Of a stretch of DNA of 28,251 bases, positions 1 to 8,994 are shown piece by piece. Source of the stretch: a virus; the IMG/VR virus record IMGVR_UViG_3300008963_000023, positions 1-28,251 of that record; one strand, 5' to 3'. Under the pieces are notes generated by a model. That model was not told the origin of the DNA, did not search any database, and saw nothing but the letters and a program-made list of their open reading frames with translations. The stretch's first letter is position 1, and each line of letters begins with the position of its first letter. The translations under genes were made by a program, and so were the position numbers.

Positions 1-192
1 ACCTTTATCACCTTTATCACCCTTTTCACCTGTAATACCAGTTGCACCAGTTGGGCCTGTTTCACCTTTTTGGCCCTTTATACCTACTGGCCCGCCACCG
101 TTTGTTAAAATCTGATCAAAGTTGTAGTTAATTTTATCTACTTTAATCAGATCACTATCATTTAACAGTATATCTTTAATATTAATTGGCAT
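1..192 (-). CDS. Collagen-like tail fibre protein, N-terminal part (cut by window edge)
   Basis: I translated this from the ATG at 192; 64 codons run in frame to base 1 with no stop, so the C-terminus lies outside the window. Residues 1-31 form a non-repetitive head containing ILLNDS and INYNFDQIL. From about residue 32 there is a glycine-rich hinge, and from about residue 39 an unbroken run of Gly-X-Y triplets (for example GEKGDKGDKG). Such runs in phages usually form collagen-like triple helices in fibres or fibre adaptors. The start lies one base after the TGA of the 1661-aa gene, which implies co-transcription with it. There is no Shine-Dalgarno sequence. The head shares a spaced motif with the 187-aa protein at 10949-11512, which suggests a common virion docking segment. 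The receptor-binding end, if there is one, is not visible. Confidence 0.8.
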   Translation of the reverse strand, partial: MPINIKDILLNDSDLIKVDKINYNFDQILTNGGGPVGIKGQKGETGPTGATGITGEKGDKGDKG

Positions 193-193
193 C

Positions 194-3100
194 TCAAGAC
201 TGTATTTTTATCATAGGCTTAATATTAAAAGAATAGCCTAATCTTTTGTTATATATCAACCTAAAGTTTAACGGCGTATCACCATGTAAACTATATGTAA
301 ATGATTGATCACGTGAAAAACCACCATCTTCTATTGAACCAACATCTGGTGAGCTTATTATATTAGATACGCCGCCTTTAAACTTAGTAACAAAAAGATT
401 TATTTCTTTAACTGTAAATGCTGGAGTTAAGTTTTGATCTACATAACTGCGCATATCATCATCTAAAGAAGTTTTATCACCGATTGATAAATTAGGATCA
501 ATAAATTTAGTAAGTGTTTTTAAGGCACCATCTGAACTTAATTTAAGGTATATTACATCATTTAAATAAAAGTCGGCTATTATATTCTCATTATCTTCAA
601 ATAAAACAACGTTAGCTTCATTGTTATTATTTCTTAAAATACTATCTAATTCTTCTTGGCTTTCAACTCTTTGTGTTGAAAATTGAGTTAAAACATATGT
701 GTTCTTAATATTCATTACAGTAGAACCTAGATATGATTTCTCTTCTGCAGTATCAAATGTACCCGGGATTGAAATACTTTCACCGCCTGATAATGACCTA
801 GTGTAGTAATCAGATTCCCAAGAAGATCTAAAAACATTAATATCTTTCTTATCAATTGCAACTTCGTTAATTAGAGGATATAGTGGTAAAAACTCACCGC
901 TTTCGCTTAGCTTAATTACACCATTAGGATTTATTTCATTTACTTTATGGTAATAATGGTTTTTAATTAAAGACCATTCACGATCATGTTTACCACTAAC
1001 TGGTAAATCATTAGAAGATAGAGTATTAGCATCTTTAATAAAACCTACATTAAAAGCAACACCACATCGATTAAATTTATTATAGTATGATTTAGCTATA
1101 TCACGCTCTTTATTGTCAGAAAGAGGGTGTTTGTACAATTCTTCTTTAAATGGATTTGGTGTTGTTTCATATTCTCTATTAACCTTATATTGAGTATAAA
1201 TATCCGTAAATGTTACGACAGGCTCAAGGTCAATGGTATAATTACCGGAGTGTCTAACCATAAACTCAAAATATTCAGAAGTTGGGACAATATTATATCC
1301 AATTACTTTTTTATTATTATCATAATTATCAATAAAATCACCAGTTAACTTAGACACTGTACTTGTATCTAAAAGTGTATAATTTTTAGGCTTATCATCA
1401 TCTTCTTTAATTGTAAGATCTACCTTCTTAATAATTTCTTTACCGTCATCAAAATTAATCACAAACCTTTTGTCTAAAATATCACCATTATGATTTACTG
1501 TAGTGTATTTAACTTGATCATCATTATTAGAAAGTATTTTGGCAATATTTCCAGCACTAAGCTCATTTAAAATATTTTCGTGAATATTAAAACCCCCTTC
1601 TTCACATTTATAATCAGCAGATCTTAAGTCAGATGTATTTAATCCTATTGTATCTAATTTAATATCTGGGTTATTTATATTAGTAGGTTTACCGGCAATG
1701 AATATTTCATTAGATGATTCTACTGAAATGACTTCAATTTTATACTTACCTAGAGTACCTAGATCTATTATTACATTACTAAAATTACCCTCTCTTTTTG
1801 CTATTTCTATTTTGAAATTAGGCTTACTACCATCGGCTGCAGTAATACCATTAACTCTGTATGGACCCCTTTTATTAAAATCAACTGAATTTAAGTCTAA
1901 TGCACCTGATAAAGAAACATCAGAGTATTGATATTCTCCAGAGTCGCCATTGTAATCTAGCCTATGTTTAAGCTCGTAGAATAGTTTTCTATTTAAAGTT
2001 TCAGTCCAAGGTTCTGTTATATTAAGCGTAATAAAGAATATTACGAATTTAAACTTTTTATTGTGTATTACTTCATAGTCAATATTATTATTACCTGCAT
2101 CTGTATTAACCTTGACTATGGTACTAAATCTATGACCATTGAATTTTGTACTCTTAACAAACTCGGACGCTACAGTATTAGAAAACTCACTTCTCTCTTT
2201 GAAAATAACTTTTAAACCTTTAAATATAGTATACGGAAAAGACTCTACTGAACCATTATCAATTAGAGTGTATTTCTTTTTTATGTTAGACTTAATAAAG
2301 GTATTACTATCAAATAGATTTTTATCGTTAGAAAGTGGCTCTTCTGAATAATATTCAATTTCATGTCCATCACTGATCATAAACATGTCAAAATAATCTA
2401 AATCCACTCTTTTAAAATCAGATTTATTTATATCATAGCCTTTAATAAAGTTAATATAGTTAAAGCTATCATTAATCTGCCAGTGTCTTAAGTAATCTGG
2501 TAATTCTTCAATATAAAACCACTCATGTGTAAAAGCCAGTTTACTTCTATCATTTACTTCTAAATCTGGTGCAAAGTTAGTCCTACCAAATACACTATTA
2601 GCATTTAAATGGTATGGTTCGTCACGAACTGTATTACCATCCTTTAAAACCCATTTATTAATATTAGGAACTACCCTAGAACCAATAGCAAACTCTTTTA
2701 CTTCATTCTCTTTTAAGCGATCATATTCACTTTTGATAAACTCAATATCCCTGTCCTTAACTGTTTCATTTTTTAAAATAGGTTGTAAATTGGTAAAATA
2801 TTTTTTAGGTGTTTTTTCATATTCTTCTGAAAAAATATCAGTTGGCTTAATACCATCATATCCTGGATTGCTTTCTAAGATATCTTTTGTATCATTAAAG
2901 GGTTCATAGTTAATAGAATCTACTGTTTCATACTCTAACTCTTTTAAATCAGAGTTACTAGTATCATAGAAGTCAAAATCCATATCGTATAGGTCATATG
3001 CTGAGAATAAGCCCATTTCTAAGAATGACTCAGTAAATAGTCTTATATCGCCCGAATCCAGGTTATTTTCTTCTTTCAATATTATCTTTAAAAAATCACC

Positions 3101-5179
3101 TTCTATATCATCTATGTTTTCTACAATGTCAACTATCTCATTATATCTATTTTTATAAACTGTAGGTAAATAATCACCTATTTCAACAACAGGGGCCGTT
3201 TCTTTATTTACAAAAATACTTTTATTACTTAAATGACCACCCTTAAATAAATAAGCATCCCAATTACCTGAACTACCAGTAACACTACTACTTAAACCAA
3301 GTGCGTTTTCTTGATCTAAGTTACCTTCTTCAAATTCTATAAAATCAATATTGTTATCTCTAAAATTAAGTAGAGCATGTTGTAATATTTTATAGCCTGG
3401 TATTTTTATATTAATGTATATCTCGTTTTCAATATTAGTAGCATTGAATAAATCACTCGAATTAATTAGTTTAGTTAGAGCGATTGCAATATCAGTTGTA
3501 TTTCCAGCAGCAGAAAACATATTATCTTTAAAGGTTCCTTTGGGTAAATAGTTAACATCGGATTCATTGGTACTTGCTGCATAATACCTACTATTATTTA
3601 AATCAACACTAGAATAAATTTCATTAGAATGTATAACACAGCCGTTAGACTGTGCTATAACTGGTGCTAGCTTCTTTAAGCTAGTGTTTTTTTCTGTAAA
3701 AATAAAACTTTTAGCATCGATATCAGTCTCAAGGTTATAGACGTCTTTTATAGTATTACTATTAAACTTATTTTTAAGATCTGACAGTGCATTGCTAATA
3801 TTAGAACCAGTATTAAAAGTAATTGAATTACTTTCAGAGTCTGTTATTGTAACATCTGCATTCTCTACAAATTTAATAAAATTAAACTTATGTGATTCTT
3901 TTTTTATTTTAATTAAGGCAATATTATCGTTTAAGCCAGGTGTTTTTTTAATTTTAATGTTAATAAAATCAAAACCCACATTTTCATTTCTTTTTACATC
4001 TATTGAATTGCCCTTATATGAAAATTTATCCTGGTTTCCCTGCTTTTTAACTTCATTTTTTGAGTCAACAATATTTAACTCATATTTTGAATTGTCATAA
4101 CTTTTTGATTTGTCTATTTGATAATAATTATTGTCGGTTTTACCATATGCTAATACTGGCATTTTTTCAAGCATACTATATGGCGGTATAGCAGCAAAAT
4201 CATGGTTAGAATCCATAAATGAATTTACACTTTTAAATCTAACTATACCTGAATTTGCCGAAAAAATCTTACCAGTACCCGTTGGAATATCATCAACATA
4301 AAGACCTATATATCTATTTACAGAATAAATATTACTTTTAGGATCATCAAATAGGAACTCCATGTTAATTATATTAGCTGCCGCTAGTGCATTTCTTTTA
4401 AAACCACCTGTGATAAAATGATTAGCAGAAATCATAGGTTTATCCTTTAAAACAAAGTCATTGTATAAGTATTCACCTTTACTAGTAAAACCACCTTTAA
4501 TTAAATCAATTCCATTAAAACTTGATCTTTCGTTTTCTTCGAAAGAAAATGTTATTGGTACTTTAGGAAAAGCTTGATCCTGTATATGATTACTTAAATA
4601 TTTACCAATGCTACTTTCTTTAGTTAAGTCAAAGACTTTAACAATCTCTGAATTTCTTAACATATTTTGAGTTCTTGTAAAATTATCCAGTGCTGTATTT
4701 TTATAATCATCAATATACTTTGGATCATTTATCCTGTAGATAACAAACTTTTTAGGCATGTTTAAATCAACCTGGATAGGAGCAAATATTCTAAAATACT
4801 CTCTATGTAATTTAGAATAGTTTAAAGTGGTACCATATTGATAATCTTCCTCTATTTGTTTTTCATATTCTGAAAAAACTGAAAGGTCAGAATATTTTCT
4901 CTTAGTAGCAAATGCTATCTCAAGTGGCGTATCATTCTCTCTATAAAAATTAGATAGATCATATGCATATGAACCATTTGGATTAACGGCAAACTTCTTA
5001 TACTTAGATGAAGCTAAACTATCTGTTGCATTTATTGATTCAAGGTAGATCTCGTCTTTAGAATTAACTACTAGTTTAACATTTGTTGTTAACTTAGGAT
5101 TTGTTCTTAAGAGAGGTTTAGCGATATTATCTAACTTAACATTAGATTCTACATTAAAATTAGGTCCCAATTCTGTCAT
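194..5179 (-). CDS. Giant virion protein of unknown function (1661 aa)
   Basis: This is a single uninterrupted frame of 1661 codons, the longest gene in the window, ending in TGA. I do not recognise a named family. It has no signal peptide and no transmembrane segment. The composition is rich in Asp, Asn, Lys, Ser, Tyr and Phe and is mostly of beta-strand character, as in large phage baseplate or fibre-network proteins. Visible landmarks are a charged N-terminus with RTNPKLTTNVKL near residue 25, an aromatic stretch (MGLFSAYDLYDMDFDFYD) near residue 725, and a Trp/His-rich patch (FTHEWFYIEELPDYLRHW) near residue 885. It follows the 1245-aa gene after a 76-base gap holding a putative promoter octamer, and is followed directly by the collagen-like gene. 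A structural role in the peripheral baseplate or fibre attachment is inferred from position and size only. Confidence 0.85.
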   Translation of the reverse strand: MTELGPNFNVESNVKLDNIAKPLLRTNPKLTTNVKLVVNSKDEIYLESINATDSLASSKYKKFAVNPNGSYAYDLSNFYRENDTPLEIAFATKRKYSDLSVFSEYEKQIEEDYQYGTTLNYSKLHREYFRIFAPIQVDLNMPKKFVIYRINDPKYIDDYKNTALDNFTRTQNMLRNSEIVKVFDLTKESSIGKYLSNHIQDQAFPKVPITFSFEENERSSFNGIDLIKGGFTSKGEYLYNDFVLKDKPMISANHFITGGFKRNALAAANIINMEFLFDDPKSNIYSVNRYIGLYVDDIPTGTGKIFSANSGIVRFKSVNSFMDSNHDFAAIPPYSMLEKMPVLAYGKTDNNYYQIDKSKSYDNSKYELNIVDSKNEVKKQGNQDKFSYKGNSIDVKRNENVGFDFINIKIKKTPGLNDNIALIKIKKESHKFNFIKFVENADVTITDSESNSITFNTGSNISNALSDLKNKFNSNTIKDVYNLETDIDAKSFIFTEKNTSLKKLAPVIAQSNGCVIHSNEIYSSVDLNNSRYYAASTNESDVNYLPKGTFKDNMFSAAGNTTDIAIALTKLINSSDLFNATNIENEIYINIKIPGYKILQHALLNFRDNNIDFIEFEEGNLDQENALGLSSSVTGSSGNWDAYLFKGGHLSNKSIFVNKETAPVVEIGDYLPTVYKNRYNEIVDIVENIDDIEGDFLKIILKEENNLDSGDIRLFTESFLEMGLFSAYDLYDMDFDFYDTSNSDLKELEYETVDSINYEPFNDTKDILESNPGYDGIKPTDIFSEEYEKTPKKYFTNLQPILKNETVKDRDIEFIKSEYDRLKENEVKEFAIGSRVVPNINKWVLKDGNTVRDEPYHLNANSVFGRTNFAPDLEVNDRSKLAFTHEWFYIEELPDYLRHWQINDSFNYINFIKGYDINKSDFKRVDLDYFDMFMISDGHEIEYYSEEPLSNDKNLFDSNTFIKSNIKKKYTLIDNGSVESFPYTIFKGLKVIFKERSEFSNTVASEFVKSTKFNGHRFSTIVKVNTDAGNNNIDYEVIHNKKFKFVIFFITLNITEPWTETLNRKLFYELKHRLDYNGDSGEYQYSDVSLSGALDLNSVDFNKRGPYRVNGITAADGSKPNFKIEIAKREGNFSNVIIDLGTLGKYKIEVISVESSNEIFIAGKPTNINNPDIKLDTIGLNTSDLRSADYKCEEGGFNIHENILNELSAGNIAKILSNNDDQVKYTTVNHNGDILDKRFVINFDDGKEIIKKVDLTIKEDDDKPKNYTLLDTSTVSKLTGDFIDNYDNNKKVIGYNIVPTSEYFEFMVRHSGNYTIDLEPVVTFTDIYTQYKVNREYETTPNPFKEELYKHPLSDNKERDIAKSYYNKFNRCGVAFNVGFIKDANTLSSNDLPVSGKHDREWSLIKNHYYHKVNEINPNGVIKLSESGEFLPLYPLINEVAIDKKDINVFRSSWESDYYTRSLSGGESISIPGTFDTAEEKSYLGSTVMNIKNTYVLTQFSTQRVESQEELDSILRNNNNEANVVLFEDNENIIADFYLNDVIYLKLSSDGALKTLTKFIDPNLSIGDKTSLDDDMRSYVDQNLTPAFTVKEINLFVTKFKGGVSNIISSPDVGSIEDGGFSRDQSFTYSLHGDTPLNFRLIYNKRLGYSFNIKPMIKIQS

Positions 5180-5213
5180 TTAAAAATCTTCTTTTTATAG
5201 AATATCTATATGC

Positions 5214-5221
5214 TATATATC
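5214..5221 (-). promoter_or_regulatory. Putative late promoter octamer GATATATA before the 1661-aa gene
   Basis: On the minus strand the 76-base gap, the longest in the window, reads GATATATA 34 bases before the ATG at 5179. The same octamer occurs in the other three gaps longer than 40 bases. The spacing would suit a -10-type element recognised by a phage late sigma factor, leaving a short 5' leader. No clear -35 element is seen. The assignment is inferred from recurrence and position. Confidence 0.45.
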
Positions 5222-5255
5222 AGATTCACTAGAGTAATGACATTATCGGTTATGA

Positions 5256-8200
5256 TTAAAAACCAATAGGTGAAATAGAGCCATTGACAGATGATCCACT
5301 GTTACCAACATTAGTATTAGCTGTTAACTGTGCTGCTTTAATCGAATTAATATTACTACCTTTTGGTGTATATCTAGAGAATATTTCTAAATCAAATGAA
5401 AATTGATTATCATATTTATCAAATATATCTAAGCCTATCTTTTTTGAATAAGTTAAGCTATTACTTGTTGTGCCCTTTAAGCCACCAATATTACCAATAT
5501 CGGTTTCAGGATCGTTACCAGCATAATCGGTCATTCTATATTGAAATATTACATCAATTGATATAGAATTATTGTCACCTATATTTATTTTTTTACTTGA
5601 TAAATCATTATCGCCATCAATTGATATGCTGCTTAAATTAATAGGTGATAAGAAAAGAAAAGATCCACATGAATTGCCACCTAATAAATACTGATCATTA
5701 GTGTCAAATGACATTTTAAAAGTTCTTTGATCAGCACTTATCATATTATTGGTATTTCTAAATGCAAGTTGTTTAGTGGCAAAGTTATTTAAACCAGTAC
5801 TAATGGTACTAGCTCCATTGTCTAACGTGGCAGTAATTGGCATTGTGTATATACCGCTATCTACTATAGCTTGTAATGCCAATTCTTGATCTTCATCTTC
5901 TACATCGTTAGGATCGTCTGCACTTTGTGGATATGTTGTATTAAAGAATGTCTCAATATCTGGATGGTCTTTATGTAAGAATATACCATCGTTGTAATCT
6001 TCTGTTGTTATATTATTGATTGATGTACAGTCAATAGCATCTGGATTAAAACCACCAAACGATTGAAAATCAATAGCAGCTCCATTATTTTCAGAAGAAA
6101 TAAATCTTCCAAAAGAACCTGCCCAAACAAAATTAGATGAATTAGCATCCCCGTCTGCATCTTTTAATGTAGCATTATTTTGCTCAAAATCACCATAAGA
6201 TAAGACGTGTTCATAACTAGTAATATCAGTATTAGACACATTTTGATTTGAAATAGCACTAGTTGCGTACAGTGCATCTACGTTAGCAACATCCATATAC
6301 CTGCTATAAATAAATTGGCTTCTTCTTTGAGCAGATTGATATGGAGCCGGCTGAACGCTATCGTATTCTAACAGATCATTTGCTGATAGGTTTTGATATT
6401 GTATTGGTACTAAATCATATTTACCTTTTGTAGTATAATAATTATCTGATATAATTTTAGAATCAACGTCATTAGTACCTTGATCATTTATTATTGTACC
6501 AAATCCGTTATTGGATATATCTGAGCCATTAACACTAGATCTATATGCTGGTAAATCTCTATTACCAGAAATTCTAGATATTAACTCAAGTTCAGTCGCT
6601 TTAGTATTTTCAAGAAGCAGCTTAAATGTTTTAGTTACAATATGGCCTTTTTTAATTGAAAGCTCTGCCACTTCGTCTGTATAATATCCAGCAAATACTT
6701 TATTTGTGGTATTATTATTAATTACAGTTACGGTTCCATCTTCTGCAACGAGTTTTACAAACAGTTCACCCTTGGCATTTTCTATATCTTGTTGTAAACT
6801 TTCTATTTTTCTTTCTAACTCTACTATCTTATCAAAAACAGAGATTGGCTTTTGTTCAGCAGATAAGAAACCAGAAGCAATACTATCGGCCTTATGTGCA
6901 TAATAGTTTTCATTAGACGTAAAAGACTCGTTTACGTGTGTAAATACACCTGCTGAGTTTAGCTCTTCATTTAAACCTACTCTAGCAAGTTCGGTTATAT
7001 TTTCCTCAATAATATTCTGTAAATCTGTGGTATCAACTTCAGCATCAGGAAATTCGATTCTAATAGGCTCTGAAAAATCAGACATGATAGGATTTGCTGG
7101 ATAACCTGCCTCAGAAACTGATTTAATTCTAAACTCTAATACTTCACCCTGTTGTATTGGAATATCAAGCTGATTAAAATTAACTCTTTGACCATCTTCA
7201 ATAACAGAATCTTGCCATACAAATTTACCAGTTACAGGGTCTTTAGCCCTTTCTCTAGCTGGTGTTTTATATTCATTCCAGTTTGAAAAGACTGCTGTTT
7301 TCTCTCGTTCGTCTTCTCTAAATGAAATCTGAGAGACCTCGGGTGATTTACCAGTTGTAGAAAGATATCTATATTGTACTATAAATTGTATAACATCTTG
7401 ATTCTCAGTAGATGCAACTTGCTTAGGCTCGGGTACTTTCCAGAAACCTCTTACACGATACTTCGGTGTAATATTACCCACATTAGTATCTGTTGAAAGA
7501 TTTTGAATCTGGTTTACAATAGAGCCATAGAGTTTAGTTTCTGCTGCTCTCTCCTCAATTAAAGAACTTAGTTGATTTTTATCTTTATCAAATTCAACAG
7601 TAGATGTATACTTTTTAGTAGCAATTTCAGCCCTCTTATTAACAATGGTATCATCTAGCTTTTTAATAGCCTCTTCTACTGAAACCTTATCATTATTAAG
7701 TTCTTTAATTTTATTGGCGGCATCATTATCGGTTAAGTGTCTATTGACCTGTATAACTTTAAAATTATTAGCATCTAAAGTAGGCGCATCTGGTGTTATT
7801 CCTTCAGTTGCTGGTGGTATTGAATCTTCCTTTAAGGCTTTAATAAATTTACCAAAATCAGCAACCTGCTCTCTATAATAGTCTGATAGTGTAACATTAG
7901 AGCCATCCTCGTTAGTTCTAATTAGGTCGTTGCTAAAGAATCCAACACCAGGAGACCATTCTTCAGCCAACATCTTCGAGTCTGGGTCAATAGCTTTAAA
8001 GAAGACTAATAGCCTTTCGTTAAAACCTAAGTTAATATCAACTTTAAGATTAGTATTTGTATTTTTGTATATCTTTATCGCATCCGCGCCAATTCTAATA
8101 GCTTCAAAGCCTTCTACGAGCTTTGCCTCAATTTCTTTGGTTGAGCCGTCTACTCTAGTAATAATATATCTCGTGCTATTATTACCAGTGTTTATTACAA

Positions 8201-8993
8201 ATTCATCACCTTCATTTAAAACTTCAGTGTCGTTAATATCTTTATTAGCATCACTGTATGTGAGTTTATCTAGTCTATATCTTTTAACTGACTTTCTCTT
8301 AGTTTGCCCATTAACTGTAACCTCTTTTTTAGAATCATTAATTGATAAAACGTCAAATGTTCCGAAATACTGCATATTCTGATATGGTATTTCTCTATCA
8401 TCTTCATCGATTTGATGTGATATATTATTGTTATTAATACCTTGTATCGCAGTTGTATAGTCAATATCTTCTTGGTCTAAGAAATTATCCACAAAGTAAT
8501 CAACAGATGTTTGATTAGTATTATCAAAGATAATTCTTTTTACTAATACCCTTTCAGTACCTTTTGGTATTTGATTAGTTAGATCGAAAGACGCCGTTAG
8601 TAGAGGATTCATAAAGTCCTCAAAGAAATAGTTAGACTTGATATTAAACTCCGATGGCTTGATAATAGATTTTATTCTATCAGCCGGACTCTTAAGTTTA
8701 GAAGTTATCACATTTTGAAAAGAACCATCTGAAAGTCTAATTCTAGTAGTACCTTCACCAACACCGCTTAATGCCTTAAGATTTTTATCTAAACGTTCAA
8801 GTTCACGCTTCATATAACCAAAAGAAGGTACATATACGGTCGTTGTTTCGCCATCATCGTTTAAGATCTCAAGAGGTACATTTTCTTCTTCTGTTGTAAT
8901 TGCTTGGTTTATACGTTCAAATGTCTTCAACGAGTTTGTATTTATCTCGAGAAGCTTTTTAACTGTACTTGAAATTGAGTTATTTGTGTTCAT
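5256..8993 (-). CDS. Large baseplate/fibre structural protein with coiled coils and an FN3-like domain (1245 aa)
   Basis: Unnamed virion protein. The N-terminal 110 residues are helical and charged. Residues about 421-498 are predicted coiled coil (KELNNDKVSVEEAIKKLDDT and following heptads). Residues about 505-650 resemble a fibronectin-III/Ig-like domain: it begins at YRVRGFWKVP, contains FIVQYRYLS and FRIKSVSEAGYPANP, and ends at FSEPIRIEF. This is the usual strand pattern of phage FN3 decorations. A second short coiled coil lies at about 719-746. The C-terminal third is beta-rich and Asn/Ser-rich. The ATG at 8993 lies one base after the TAA of the 643-aa gene, so the two are probably translationally coupled. 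Its position downstream of the wedge genes suggests an outer baseplate or fibre-anchoring role, loosely comparable to T4 gp10/gp11/gp12 by location only; I see no sequence identity to those. Confidence 0.8.
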   Translation of the reverse strand: MNTNNSISSTVKKLLEINTNSLKTFERINQAITTEEENVPLEILNDDGETTTVYVPSFGYMKRELERLDKNLKALSGVGEGTTRIRLSDGSFQNVITSKLKSPADRIKSIIKPSEFNIKSNYFFEDFMNPLLTASFDLTNQIPKGTERVLVKRIIFDNTNQTSVDYFVDNFLDQEDIDYTTAIQGINNNNISHQIDEDDREIPYQNMQYFGTFDVLSINDSKKEVTVNGQTKRKSVKRYRLDKLTYSDANKDINDTEVLNEGDEFVINTGNNSTRYIITRVDGSTKEIEAKLVEGFEAIRIGADAIKIYKNTNTNLKVDINLGFNERLLVFFKAIDPDSKMLAEEWSPGVGFFSNDLIRTNEDGSNVTLSDYYREQVADFGKFIKALKEDSIPPATEGITPDAPTLDANNFKVIQVNRHLTDNDAANKIKELNNDKVSVEEAIKKLDDTIVNKRAEIATKKYTSTVEFDKDKNQLSSLIEERAAETKLYGSIVNQIQNLSTDTNVGNITPKYRVRGFWKVPEPKQVASTENQDVIQFIVQYRYLSTTGKSPEVSQISFREDEREKTAVFSNWNEYKTPARERAKDPVTGKFVWQDSVIEDGQRVNFNQLDIPIQQGEVLEFRIKSVSEAGYPANPIMSDFSEPIRIEFPDAEVDTTDLQNIIEENITELARVGLNEELNSAGVFTHVNESFTSNENYYAHKADSIASGFLSAEQKPISVFDKIVELERKIESLQQDIENAKGELFVKLVAEDGTVTVINNNTTNKVFAGYYTDEVAELSIKKGHIVTKTFKLLLENTKATELELISRISGNRDLPAYRSSVNGSDISNNGFGTIINDQGTNDVDSKIISDNYYTTKGKYDLVPIQYQNLSANDLLEYDSVQPAPYQSAQRRSQFIYSRYMDVANVDALYATSAISNQNVSNTDITSYEHVLSYGDFEQNNATLKDADGDANSSNFVWAGSFGRFISSENNGAAIDFQSFGGFNPDAIDCTSINNITTEDYNDGIFLHKDHPDIETFFNTTYPQSADDPNDVEDEDQELALQAIVDSGIYTMPITATLDNGASTISTGLNNFATKQLAFRNTNNMISADQRTFKMSFDTNDQYLLGGNSCGSFLFLSPINLSSISIDGDNDLSSKKINIGDNNSISIDVIFQYRMTDYAGNDPETDIGNIGGLKGTTSNSLTYSKKIGLDIFDKYDNQFSFDLEIFSRYTPKGSNINSIKAAQLTANTNVGNSGSSVNGSISPIGF

Positions 8994-8994
8994 C

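Noticed and set aside
1-60. Short tandem repeats at the window start, considered as a CRISPR or minisatellite
   Set aside because: The repeat period is 9 bases and encodes Gly-X-Y triplets in frame, so it is collagen-like coding sequence rather than an array.
1127-4100. Plus-strand open frames within the 1661-aa gene
   Set aside because: They lie fully inside a much longer minus-strand gene, have skewed, low-complexity hydrophobic composition typical of antisense translation, and lack any recognisable domain.
5180-5255. Terminator in the 76-base gap or in other gaps
   Set aside because: Only weak AT-only inverted repeats (for example TAATG/CATTA) are visible, with no GC-rich stem followed by a T-tract on the minus strand.
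7930-8382. 150-codon plus-strand frame with strongly hydrophobic, membrane-like sequence
   Set aside because: It is antisense to the 1245-aa gene. Leu/Ser/Ile-rich hydrophobic products are a normal by-product of reading Asp/Asn/Lys/Glu-rich genes on the opposite strand, and no gap or start context supports it.
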